Positions 23,991 to 35,018 of a DNA stretch of 64,000 nt are shown here, in pieces (within the stretch, counting starts at the first letter, position 1; each line of letters starts with the position of its first letter). The stretch comes from Pohlia nutans (taxonomy: Eukaryota > Streptophyta > Bryopsida > Bryales > Mniaceae), in contig CM040101.1 of assembly GCA_022496805.1 (NCBI GenBank), forward strand, positions 2,296,501-2,360,500, in the 5' to 3' direction. The notes below the pieces were generated by a model, which saw nothing but the letters and a program-made list of their open reading frames with translations, did no database searches and was not told the origin of the DNA. The position numbers and the translations under genes are program-made.

Positions 23991-24538
23991 TTAACCCTTA
24001 GACGCGCCTGCGTCCAGAATCTGGACGATGGATGATTCTGGACGCGTCCCTTCACCACGCAGGGGATGTTTTTCATCCATTCAATTTTTATTTAAATTCT
24101 TGTGCTAGTCGGTTACCATTTGTACTGTACGGATCTTCAAGATAAGATATCGAGAGTTTTTGAAAAATAGCAAAAGTGGTTTATGTCAAGTTTCATTCTT
24201 AGTTCAAAAAGTGAGACCTTAAACATGATTTTCTATAATAAGAAGAATCAAATAGTGAAAACCATACCATCTTGTAGTACATGTTATTCCAAATTCATTA
24301 CAATATTTTTTAAATTTTTAATGTTAATTATGGATTTTTAATTGAATTTCAAGAGAAAACCTTGCAAAATTAATTAAAAAATATTAATAATAAATATGAT
24401 GAATCCGACTGTATAGATGTTATCTTCACATTGACATTTATAACTTTGCTTTGTACATCAACTTCATTTTAATTTTTTATCAAACATTTTATAACAAATC
24501 TTTGAAAACAGTGTTGAATCGGGACCTTAAAGGGTTAA
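23991..24538. mobile_element. TTAA-flanked MITE, family C, copy 2
   Basis: TTAA 23991-23994 followed by CCCTTAGACGCGCCTGCGTC. The right end is GGACCTTAAAGGG then TTAA 24535-24538. The last TTAA is also the left TTAA of the family D element. Just inside the left end GTCCAGAATCTGGAC is a short palindrome and is repeated as 'attctggacgcgtcc'. Non-coding. Confidence 0.8.
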
Positions 24539-25571
24539 CCCCTAAATGCCATCCAACCAAAATGTAGCCTATGAATGTAACTCACTATTCAATTCTGACT
24601 GCTACGCGGAAGTTTTTTCATCCAATACTTTTTGTGAAGGATTTTTGTTGGTCATGCCATGTCTTCAAGTTTAAAGCTTTATATTATTCAAGCTATTTTT
24701 GAATTTAATATAGAGTTCCAACTACAAAACAAGTTGTAAAAACCCTGTGGGTTACACTCTACATTATATTTGAGAATCATGTGCGCTCATGACCCCTTCT
24801 AAAAATCCCTTTATATACGAGAGGTTATATGTCTAAATACCTTTGTATACAGATATATTCCGTTTTAAATATATGTTTAGTGCAAGTATATGTGAATATT
24901 TTCAATTCTAAATGTGTTCATTGTATGTATACGTAATATGGCAGTGTTCAAATCAATACTCCTTCTGTATACTCATATATACTCATACATGTTTAGTACA
25001 GTGCAGCCCCCGGGGTAAGAACGGTTCACCGTGTAGTGTATTTCGGATTTTTCTTTTTTTATACTTATACTAAATTTAAGCTATGAAGATGAGTTCTATT
25101 GCATTTGAGTTTAACAAAGAAATTGAAGTTTACCAAGTCTAGTTTCTTCGCTACTTTGATTTTTTGAAAAACTCTAAAAATTGAGTGTTTTATTGAAGTT
25201 ACGAGTTTCACATGTGTTACCGTGGTGTAGGAAAATAAAATAAAATACAAATTTAGGTGCACATACGGTTTTCATTTACTATAATGTTATTCATTGTAAT
25301 TTACACCTTTGGTAAAAAATTGGAAGTGTTGAGTACATTTTGTAATTGATATGAATTTTCTTTCAAATCACTTCAAAAAATCATAGTAATTTCAAATTTC
25401 CACCAATTTTTTTTGAAAAATTCATGATTTGTAGTAGACACATGGCTTCATCCACTAAAAATATAGAATTGAATTCTTATCTTATTCATAGTGGCAAAAG
25501 AGAGTGCGTCAATTGAGTGTGACATGTAATTTATGATTCTATTGTCACAGGCCCAAACATTTAGGGGTTAC
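24535..25571. mobile_element. TTAA-flanked MITE, family D, copy 1, with nested E2 element
   Basis: TTAA 24535-24538 followed by CCCCTAAATGCC. The right end is CATTTAGGGG then TTAC (25568-25571, one base off TTAA). Compared with copy 2 at 27263-27885, it has an extra block at about 24743-25015 that is itself an E-type element. Shared flanks include 'ttggt-atgcca', 'aacggttca', 'cttcaaaaaat' and 'catgatttgtagtagacaca'. The empty site in copy 2 gives the insertion order: D first, E2 later. Confidence 0.75.
24743..25015. mobile_element. MITE with CCCGGGGG terminus, copy E2, nested in family D
   Basis: Starts CCCTGTGGGTTACACTCTAC and ends GTACAGTGCAGCCCCCGGGG, matching E1 at 7057-7377 in the reverse sense. 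The uninterrupted family D copy at 27263-27885 reads through this position ('aatagtctaagaaacggtt'), which confirms the insertion. TAA occurs close to both junctions ('gttgTAAaaa' and 'ggggTAAgaacgg'), possibly a 3-bp duplication. Confidence 0.75.
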
Positions 25572-25573
25572 GA

Positions 25574-26112
25574 TGAACCCTTTGACGCGCATGCGACCAT
25601 ATAATGAACGACAAACAAATTGTAACCTTTCTATTGACTACATCATGTACAATTTTTCATCCATCCATATTTTTTCTTAATTCTTGTGCTAGATGACTAT
25701 CATTTGCATAGTATGGATCTTCAAAATAAGAGATTGCGATTTTTTGAAAAACAACCGAATTGGTTTATGTCAAGTTTCATCCTTAGTTAAAAAAGTAAGA
25801 CTTTAAATATGATTTACCAAGATAATTAGAATCAAATAATGAAAACCATACCATCTCGCAGTGCATGTTATTCCAATATCATTACAATATTTAAAATGTT
25901 TTTGTTAGGGTTAACTTCGGATTTTTAATTGAATTTCAAGAGAAAACCTTGCAAAACTAATTATAAAATATTAACAAGAAATATGATGAGTCCAACCGTA
26001 TAGATGTGATCTTCACATAGACATTTACAACTTAGCTTTGTACATCAACTCCATTTTTAGTATTCACCAAACACTTTATAAGGAATCTTTTAAAACAGTG
26101 TTGAATCGGGAC
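25574..26112. mobile_element. Family C element, copy 3, degraded ends
   Basis: Begins TGAACCCTTTGACGCGCATGC and follows copy 2 closely ('cttgtgctag', 'gtttatgtcaagtttcatcctt', 'gaaaaccataccatct', 'aaacagtgttgaatcggga'). The right terminus breaks off at about 26112, where other family members continue to TTAA. The left TTAA has decayed to TGAA. It starts three bases after the right boundary of the family D element. Confidence 0.7.
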
Positions 26113-27262
26113 GTCTACCTGAGCGGTGTGGTTATTGCCACTTGCGAGGGCCGTATATTTTTCTCGTGACTCATGAGTCTCCGTTGCCCAGTTTGCGCAG
26201 TGAAAGCCTTCGTATCACTTCGATTGCAGTGAATCCGTCCATACCAGTCGCAATCAAGTGTGGCAAGCGTCCTCAATCTGCTTTGGAATAGCTCCTCCGA
26301 CAGCTGGCTGCTTGCCATTTGGCCATTCGGAAAACTCTTGCGTGGGTACTTGACTCCTGCGCCTTGGGTAAGCCTAGGACTTCGTAGTTTCATATATTTT
26401 TTCCCTTGTGGTCCGATGCAATTTGTAGAAAGTTGAAGCTGTGCATTGACCATGCGGAATTTATTGATTAATCAACCTGGCGATGTAGTGATAGGGAGTG
26501 TTGTTTATCAAAATATATCACGTGGAGGAAGTTTACAATGAGCCCTGCTTGCTCGCCCTACAGAGCTTGATGATTCAGCTGCATCGGATGCTGAATGAGG
26601 TATCCATAGAATTTTCTCTTACTGAATAACTAGACAGATAAAATTCAAATGCGATGCTTGTAGACTACGTCGAAGCTGAGCTTTAGGTCTTCGTCGAAGT
26701 TTGAGGTTTGCTGATTCATCGCGCCAGAGTTTCTTACTCGAATGTTGATTGCTGCTTTGTTATATAGGTTTGTCAATGTGTTCTGTTAATATACGTAACA
26801 CCAGGTCGAAGATGGTCATTCATGCGTGTCATGACTAATTTTAACAATACAATTTGCGGAGATTATAAACTTGAAGAATATTGTAGAGCGAGACGGCCTG
26901 TTTCCAAAAACTCCCTACTTTTGCAGATCAGGGAGCAACGAACTTAACTTAGTACTCTTTATAAGAGGTATGTCATTTTTGTGTCAAGTGGAGCCTTGAA
27001 CAAACATAGACTCTTAAGAACTGGATTAATATTCTCCTCTGACTCTCTTCAACCTGCATCGACCAGGAATAGATTGAAAAAGAAAGTCTAAAACGATAGA
27101 TTAAGAAGCTGCAATGGCAACTCACTGTCAGAGCTAGTGCCACTAAGAGATGCATGTAGAAATGATTGAGAAACTCAACAGTGAACTGTGGGTGACACAC
27201 AAGCATAGCACTCCACAGACACGGCAGAAACACTATCAGGCTGCATTGCTGCAAGAGAATGG
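26113..27262. other. Spacer, less AT-rich, no gene recognised
   Basis: A minus-strand frame at 26115-26453 (112 codons) and another at 26973-27254 are open, but neither shows a known domain. The base composition is a little richer in G+C than the flanking MITEs, so this may be old unique sequence or an unrecognised exon. Confidence 0.4.
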
Positions 27263-27885
27263 TTAACCCCTAAACGTCGTTGCAGCCAGAATATGGTAGA
27301 TGGATGTATCCAGAGCGAAGTATCCAAGAGTAGATGAAAGAATTTTCATTCACTTCTTTTTATGAAGGCCCTTCGTTGGTTATGCCACATCGTCAATTTA
27401 AATTAAGGTCATTTAAGCAATTTTTGGATTTTATTTGGGGTAACAACTACACAAATAGTCTAAGAAACGGTTCATCATGTAGTGTAGTTTGGATATTTTT
27501 GTCTTTTTCATGCTTAAACAAAATTTGGGACATGAAAATGGATTTTATTACATTTAAGCTTAACTAACAAAATGAAGATTGCCAAGGCTAGTTTCCAGTC
27601 CACTTTGAATTTTATGAAAACTCTAAAAATTGAATGTTTTATTTTTCTTCATTGTAATTTAAGTATTTGGAGAAACAATTCGACTTTTGGAGTGTTTTTT
27701 GTAATTGATATGAATTTTCTTTACAATCACTTCAAAAAATTATTGTAATTTCAAAATTTCACCAAAATTTATGAAAAATTCATGATTTGTAGTAGACACA
27801 AAATTCTTATCCTATTTATAGTGGGAAAATTCAGTGACAGGTAAAGCATGATTCCATGGTCATTGCCCCAACATTTAGGGGATAA
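27263..27885. mobile_element. TTAA-flanked MITE, family D, copy 2
   Basis: TTAA 27263-27266 followed by CCCCTAAACGTCG. The right end is ACATTTAGGGG then ATAA (a one-base change from TTAA). It lacks the nested element found in copy 1 and so represents the ancestral form. Non-coding. Confidence 0.75.
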
Positions 27886-28690
27886 GGAGAGAACAAGGTG
27901 GTCTGTGAGTGAGTGAGTTGCAAGGGTGAGAAACTGGGAGAGTGTGTGCAGTACCCAAGACCACGCAACACATTTATATTGCCATGAGCTTCAGGCGGAC
28001 AACTCACGGAAGGCAACAAAGAAGCAGGCCTCTACTATAGAAACAAAGATACTCTTTTCTATGCACCTGGTAAGATATATAAATTAAATCCCTTCGATAT
28101 TGGTAACATGTACTCTATATTTTATATTTTAACTTTGTCACTAGGGCTCTTACAACCTATATTTGTTTATATATAATTCTAGTCAGAGCAACTTACTTTT
28201 TTTGAAACTACTCTCACTTTTTTTTTTCCAATCCTGTGGTATCTTTGCCCAACTCAATTGCGGACAACGAGACATGGTGCCATGTTCACTGATGTGCATC
28301 TGGAGCTTAGTAGTCTCTTTTTGAGACCAGCGTGAAGGAAGAGTTCAGGACCCTCAGTCCACATTCTTTCCAGATTTGTCTCAACAAATATTACCGTATA
28401 CTCTTTGGGGATGAAATCACATGGGATGTTGATTTTACATTATTGTGAATAAATAACGAGTAAAAATTTGTACATTAGCATTCGTTTACTACATGCAGCT
28501 CTTCATTTGAATTCAAGTGCCACTAAATTATGAAGTTGTTACACTAGTGTCACATTTTAGTCCAAGAGCCCACCCAACTTGGTTGGAATTGGAAGCTTGT
28601 TCATTTTCTACAGTGGTACTATGAAGGCATCATTCTGTAATAGTAGCAACGGTGCCTCTATGTGTTTAATTTATAGTCTTTATTGTTTTT
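27886..28690. other. Spacer or 5' region of the Ulp1-type gene
   Basis: No confident exon is visible. A splice-acceptor-like 'tttttgtag' sits just before 28690, so upstream exons of the protease gene may lie here, but I could not join any in frame. Confidence 0.4.
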
Positions 28691-29711
28691 GTAGATAATA
28701 TGGCAATTTCTGTGTACAAAAGGAAGTACAAAAAGTTATTGGAGGGAGAGAATGCCGCAACTGAAAATGAGGATATCACCTCAAACTTGGAGCATACCAG
28801 TAGTTGTAGTAACGAATACTTTGTGGTGACATCTTGTACGTTTTCTTTTCTCATGGTTTTTATAGTAAAACTTATTGTTATTTATTGATTGGGAAAATTA
28901 CATAGTGAATTGTTTTTTATTAGCTCATGATATTTTTGAATTGTGCAGGTCGAAGAAATCAAGACAAACAAAAAATAGTGGAAAGAGAATTGGAGGAATT
29001 TGTGGCACCTATTGAAAAACAAAATGTTATTAAGTGTAAAAAATTTGAGAAGTTGGTGTATCCCGTAGGTGATGTAGATGCTGTTACAATCACGGTGAAG
29101 GAGGTAGAAATTCTTGAATCAACAGCGTTCCTAAATGACAACATCATAGACTTTTATATGAAGTAAGTAAACTTATCACTTTCAACCTAACACTTTCACT
29201 TGTGTTTAGTTTGTAACATAAACTAATGATTAACTCTTTTATGACATACAGGTTTTTGGAGACAACGCTTGTGGATGCACAGAAAAGAAAGTTTTACGTC
29301 TTTAAATGTTTTTTTTTTCACAAAGCTTTGTGATGTCAGTAGGAAACATATTGTTAATGGGAATGACAGATTCAAGATAGCATTTGAAGCTGTGAAGAAA
29401 TGGACCCGTGGTGTATCAATTTTTGAGAAGGATTATATTTTCATTCCTATCAATGAAAGGTGCATGAAGTTCTATTGAATACACTTCTATCAACTAATTA
29501 CAATGAAATTGCTTTTGTTTTGATTTTTCCATTTGTGTAAAAGTACATTTATTTCATAGATTTAAAACTATAGACTTTGAAAACAGCCCTCTTATATTAT
29601 GTTATTATATAATTCTGAATGTGCAGATTCCACTGGAGTTTGGTCATAGTTTGCCATCCTCGAAATATCAACAATCTAAGCTCTGGTACATATATTCTTT
29701 AAATGTATCTA

Positions 29712-29930
29712 AGGTAGGAGCACATAATTCCGATAGTGTATCTAAAGACGATATTTATGCACATGGTTTTCATTTTAGAACGCAAATCTAAGTATGTCAT
29801 GGAGCCTTTATTGTTTGTTGACCAAAACAATAAGCCATCTATGGTCTACCTAGATGTGCGTTCTAAAATGAAAACCATGTGTAAAAAGTATCGGCTTTGA
29901 GTACTATGTCGAAATTGGGTGCTCCTACCT
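29712..29930. mobile_element. Hairpin MITE in Ulp1-gene intron
   Basis: AGGTAGGAGCAC at the left and GTGCTCCTACCT at the right, flanked by TA (29710-29711 and 29931-29932). The arms continue inward: CATGGTTTTCATTTTAGAAC is mirrored by GTTCTAAAATGAAAACCATG. The whole 219 bp can therefore fold into a hairpin of about 90-100-bp arms with a short loop. It lies between the exon with the catalytic His and the exon with the catalytic Asp. Stowaway-like class is inferred from the TA duplication. Confidence 0.8.
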
Positions 29931-31475
29931 TAGTTGTATAGTGAAATAATTTTTATTTTTCACTTGTTTTGTGTTATTGATGTTATTTACGAAGTCCTCT
30001 AATATTTGGCATTATAATGTTACAGAGGAGTTAATGAGCACATCATGCATCTTACATATGGATTCTCATAGAGGATATCATATGGAGGGTGTGGAGGAGC
30101 ACATATGAATGTATTTAGTACACGCATGGATAAGTGAACATCCTGCTGTGACGCAATCCTCCGCAGAAACAATCATTTCAAATATGAAATACATAGAAGT
30201 CAAGGTGCGTTGTTTTTATGATCGTGTACTAATGTGTGTGTATGTGTGTATATATATATGAAATTAATATGAGTTGTAAAATTTATTATGAGTATTGCAT
30301 GTTAATTGTGATTTACATTGGGTTCATTGAATTCAAAAATGGACAGGTACCTCAACAAGAAAACGAGTATGATTGTGGAACGTATGTGCTCCATTATAGT
30401 GAACTTTTTATGAGAGAAACACCCCAAGTGTTTACAGAACAATGGTTTCATGCATCTGAGGCAACTGCAAAGAGAAAAAAAATCCAGAATTTGATTCTAT
30501 CATTGGAAGATGCGGCAAGAGAGAAGTCAACTCTTTACGCACGGAGAGGATTCACCAAATGCTCAATGGAAGTAAAAAACATCCTTGACGATAACCATTT
30601 TAGGTTGGTTGCTTGTTCTTTTGCATGTGAATGGATCTTCCTTTCAGAGACTTGCGCATCGCGTACATTTTGCTTATGAAGAATCAAAATTGTTTTAAAT
30701 GTTTCAAATTCCATATTGTAAAGTGCTTTGTGTTTCTAATGTACTTTTATGAAGAGCTTTGAGAAGTGCAAGAACAGTAGGAGTCCAATGGAATTGACGT
30801 ATATTATATTGAAACAGGGTTCGAGATTTTTGGGATGGATATAAGTTGTATTGCTATGGCCATTATTCTCACTGCGATACGTCTAAAGAGCAGTTTCTGA
30901 GTAGCAAGATGGGTGAGTTTGAATATGGCTAACCGTTTTATCTCTGCAATTTCCTCATTCGTAATTTACTGTATGTATGAAAGCGAGGTCTTAATAACTC
31001 GTTCTGAGCTTATCATTGTATTTATTTGGAAGAGTTCTAAATGCAAGATTTGACTTATTTCCCAATGATTGGGATGGCTGACCTAAGTTTCTTGAAGACA
31101 TGCTGCATGTTTAGCAAGTTGGGCTTTTGATATATCTATTTACGCATTGTTGTTGCAGGTCAAGTTGTTTGTATATTGCACAATGAAACGGATGTTCAAT
31201 GGGGAGCAAAATTTGATGAGACAGTAAGACATGTATGGGCCATGATGGAAGAATACTTAAATTATCACGATGGGAAGGACTGCAGAAACCTCAGGTGAAG
31301 TTCTTGTTGTAGTATCCTACACATTGAAGTAGAATATAAACAAATGCTGCAAATAACTGAAAAGTTGTAAGAACGTGGTGATATAAAGTCATGTTAATTG
31401 TAATATTTATATGGTTTTAATTATAGCCACTATTGCTATCCAGAATAAAACAATGACGTAATGCTCATGTGATGC

Positions 31476-32052
31476 TTAACCCCTAAATGCCCTAACTTAT
31501 GTCCAGTTTGGGGAGTTTTGCAAAGATGTATTATAAAATGCAATTAACATGAATATTTGGAACTTGATGTATGAATAAAAGATATACGGTTTGAATTTTA
31601 GATTCTATCCATACAATTAGATCTATAATTGCTATCACTAATATTTTTCCATAAATTTTGGAACATAACTTGCTAAATTATTTTGTAATTCGATTACGAA
31701 TAAGATATTGATAATATGTGTATGAAATCTGTTGTGATGGGTTGTAATGTAGTATTTTATGTGTTGTGATTTTTGGAGAGTTTTAAGAGGCTTGATTTTA
31801 TGACTGGGTTATTTTTTCAAGAACCATCTAGACAGAAATCTTCAAATTTTTGGGTGAAACACTGCACACAAAATGAGGCATAATTTTTTTAGAAATTGTT
31901 TCCTTTTTGATCGGATAACACATACATGAAGCTAACTTCCCATAAAAAATATAGTACTAAAATCACAGTACAAAAGTGCATGACGGATGAGAAACTACGA
32001 ATAAAATCTGTACATCAAGCACAATATGCATGGTTGGATAGTGAAGGGTTAA
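31476..32052. mobile_element. TTAA-flanked MITE, family B, copy 2, in Ulp1-gene intron
   Basis: TTAA 31476-31479 followed by CCCCTAAATGCCC. The right end is GTGAAGGG then TTAA 32049-32052. The interior is collinear with 4795-5364. It sits in the intron between the exons ending at 31294 and starting at 32082, and its right end lies only 29 bases before the acceptor. Confidence 0.8.
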
Positions 32053-32878
32053 GATAAGCTGAAGCTATTTATTGCATGTAGGGCTTTGATGGAAGAATTT
32101 GAGGATGTAAAGAAGCTGTCTACCTCAAAGAATGGCTCCTTGCTCATACAAATGATTAAGGTTTCTCTCACCATTATCATTCTCAATTTCATTAAAAATA
32201 GCACAAACATTGGTAGTGCTTTCAAGTCTGTTAGAGTTAATGATAAGCAACGTGGTTGCAGACTTCAGTATTGTCTGCAGATGACATTTCTGAGCTTCCT
32301 ATTTGACAACGCAATAGTCTTTGCGTAATTGAGGAGAAGCTCAGAAATGCCAATGTAAACATCCACCATTTGTGATGGTGTTGATTACGTTTGCAACTAG
32401 ATACTCCAATACCTCGTCAATCAATAGGCTGTGTAACATTGAATTTACTTATTATGCCTCTCCAGCATGTACTAATGGCACTCCATAATCAGGATGACGA
32501 GCATGGGACCGAACATCTGTACAAGCACTCGCGCAACATTGAAATACAGTCCACAAGTATATTTGATCAGTTACATGATAGGCTCAACCAGGTGGACTCC
32601 AACTTGGGCAACCTCATTAAATCATCCGGGAAATGACAAAGGAAATTCATTTGGACAACAAAGGTGTGAGGTTTCTACCTACTGTATGCATTTGGAACTG
32701 ATTTGTTTGAGTACATTGCTTTGTAGACTTTGAATTGCTATTCTAAATTATGAAACCTCTATATATTGACTCTTGTTTTCGGCAAGCAGGCAAAGGTTGT
32801 GTCTACACGTATGACGCAGCTGGTTCGTACGAGCGTTCAGGAAACCGCTCTGAAAGCTCTGGGCAGACTATCATCATG

Positions 32879-32977
32879 CTAAGACTCACCCTTTCTGGCA
32901 GCACAAGATGGCTAAGACTCACCCTTTCTGGCAGCACAAGATGGCTAAGACTCACCCTTTCTGGCAGTACAAGGTGG
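32879..32977 (+). repeat. 33-bp tandem repeat, three copies, in last-but-one exon of Ulp1 gene
   Basis: Units start at 32879, 32912 and 32945 with CTAAGACTCACCCTTTCTGG. Since 33 is a multiple of three, one frame reads MAKTHPFWQHK repeatedly and ends YK at a GT donor at 32956, in phase with the final exon (VKALDVMQ). The first two units are identical; the third has two substitutions. It looks like an in-frame expansion of an 11-residue segment. The join to the upstream frame (VQETALKALGRLSS) needs a shift. Confidence 0.8.
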
Positions 32978-33300
32978 GATTGAAACCCATAGTTCGGTGA
33001 GGAGGAAACCCATAGTTCCTTTAGGTTCATAAATGATAATCAGATCGTGCAGATCATGGAACTGATAGGCTCAACCAGAAAAAATAGAGGGTTACTGTGG
33101 GACCTTCAAAGCTTATTTTGTATTCTACAGTCGCCTACTATGTACTCCATTTGTGGTGATTGTGAAATTGTATGTGACCGTCACTGTTGTCTTGTATGTA
33201 GGTCAAAGCGCTGGATGTGATGCAGACTGACGCTGTAGAGATTGTGATCATCAACAAAGACGGGATTAGAAAAGAAACGGAGCCTCTCAAGCGTGACTAG

Positions 33301-33755
33301 GTTGAGATAACATTGTGAAGCTTCAGAGTTTGTACCCCCTACTAAAGTTTCCAAGAGTCTCTCCAGTGCTCTTGGATGCTCTTGGATGCTCTTTGTTTTC
33401 ACATCTTAAGTTTTTATTGCTTGACTCCTACTAAATTACCTCATAGAATAGCAAGTGTCATCTTTCACTAATGTTCCAAATCATAGAAAACATCAACCAA
33501 GTAGAAGACGGTGCAGTACCCTAGTGCCAGAGAATGTACTGGATACATATTACAAATTCAAGTGTTTGCATGATTATTTGACTCGACGCTTGAGTTTATA
33601 TTGATATGAGTTGATAGAATGTGCAGTACTTTTCACGTGTAAAACCTTGTTGAATCTCTGCACTACTTCAAGTGCAATATGTGTCATATTCCATGTTCAT
33701 GATTTTCTACCTAGAACCTGAAAATTTGCCATGTGAATTCTCTGTCCACTTGCTA
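33301..33755. other. 3' flank of the Ulp1-type gene
   Basis: No ORF of note. It probably includes the 3' untranslated region of the protease gene, but no clear polyadenylation signal was chosen. Confidence 0.35.
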
Positions 33756-34302
33756 TTAACCCCTAAATAACGGATCAACCATTTTATGGTATCTGCCCTT
33801 TTTTATGGGCTACCCGAAATAGAGAAAACATTTGTATAGAAAATAAAAAATATTTTTAAATAGGGAATCAAGTCTACTTTCCAATCCAATTTGAATCATG
33901 TCAATCCAAGTTAAACTCCACCCGAGAGAAGTTTTTTAAAGAAAAACACTTCTACATTGGCTAGTGTTAGAAAACTTACTATTTGAGGAAAGTAATGATG
34001 TTCTCTCCTTTAAAAAATTGCTTTTTTTGATTTTAGAATAGAATGTCTAGTTTTAACAATCATACAAAATTTCAAATTCTAAAAATAAAATTTGTGATTG
34101 TAATAAATATTTGAAGTTTAATGCTTCTAAATTCATTATGAGATGATAAAAAGCTATTTTTTGAAATTTGACCGTACGGATAATTACTAAACATCAAGCT
34201 CTTCATTTTCTCTTTTGGACCAAACTTCATCAAAGTTGAAGAAGTGATTTTTTATAACACATTTATGTTTTGTCCTTACCCCCTCCGTTATTTAGGGGTT
34301 AA
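33756..34302. mobile_element. TTAA-flanked MITE, family H, copy 2
   Basis: The cleanest terminus pair in the window: TTAA then CCCCTAAATAACGGA at 33756, and TCCGTTATTTAGGGG then TTAA ending at 34302. That is 19 matching bases including the TTAA. It is the reverse-orientation relative of 23315-23791. Non-coding. Confidence 0.9.
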
Positions 34303-34529
34303 GCACCAATCTACACTTAATTTTTTGGTAGATTGCCTTTTTTTGCTAGGATGCCAGTTATCTGTGAACGAAGGCTCATTTGGGTCCTGATTGGTATATT
34401 GATGTGGTGTGTGACCTAACCAGTTGCAATCTGACTTGGAAGATTTGAGTCACTTTCAAAAAATGCCATTCAGAGTATGTTTTCCCTTTGTTCTAATTCT
34501 TCTTAGAAGATTTCAAAAAATTTAAAATT

Positions 34530-34715
34530 ACACTCAAACAACACTGGTGTGGAAATGTTGTGTAATTCTTGTATTGAAACAACATTTTTTAGGACGATGT
34601 TGTTTCAACAGTGCTTATGTTGTTTGAGCATACCTTGTTGAACAACATACCACCTAATTTTTGTTGAAACAACATTTTTGTCAAAATGTGGTTTCAACAT
34701 GTTGTTTAAACGGGG
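34530..34715. repeat. Cluster of GTTGTTTCAAC / TTGAAACAAC motifs
   Basis: The words TTGAAACAACA and TGTTGTTTCAAC occur several times within about 180 bp in both orientations, with AAACAAC at the left edge and GTTGTTT at the right. It has the look of a small element with overlapping internal inverted repeats. I could not define a target duplication. Confidence 0.5.
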
Positions 34716-35018
34716 TCTTGTACTAGTGATTGGCATGCAAAACTATCTGAATCTAATAGGAGGATCTGTCTTTTGAGATGAAAATTAAAGAGGTTATCTC
34801 AATGACTGCTTAGGTCAATGTAGCAACCTTCAGCTATCCAAAAAGAAACAAAAACCTCGTATTATGTAGTGTATGGGGAAGATTTTCTCTTGTCTAAAAC
34901 AGTTTAATTCTACTGAAAAACTGAGAATCCTGAGAAGAAAGTGTTACCTTGAAGCATTTAGACGAGCATTCTGCTGCAAACTCTGCAACTCCGAATCCTC
35001 TTGCGCTGGCCATAGTTT

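Larger units (their letters stand above)
28700..33300 (+). pseudogene. Ulp1/SENP-type cysteine protease gene, many exons, with stops and frameshifts
   Basis: Exons join in phase as 28700-28835, 28949-29162, 29252-29459, 29637-29685, 30026-30204, 30347-30603, 30818-30912, 31159-31294, 32082-32160, 32262-about 32355, 32466-about 32660, about 32789-32955 and 33202-33300. The fold is a C48 (SUMO-protease-like) peptidase: STAFLNDNIIDFYMK, WTRGVSIFEKDYIFIPIN, catalytic His in FHWSLVIVCHPRN, Asp in CILHMDSHRGYHMEG, and Gln plus Cys in QQENEYDCGTYVLHY. All four catalytic-site residues are present. Breaks: a T10 run at 29309-29318 puts KCFFF and TKLCDVS out of frame by one base; TGA at 30106-30108 and at 32304-32306; and a shift near 32630 before MTKEIHLDNKG. 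The downstream half (YKLYCYGHYSHCD, then VKALDVMQTDAVEIVIINKD) is not a family I recognise. It is either a decaying gene or a gene carrying sequencing errors. Confidence 0.65.

Noticed and set aside
26115..26453. 112-codon minus-strand ORF
   Set aside because: No recognisable domain or neighbours. A frame of this length is possible by chance in a less AT-rich patch.
28666..28888. Overlapping minus-strand ORF opposite the first protease exon
   Set aside because: Antisense shadow with no domain; the plus-strand frame continues in phase into the next exon.
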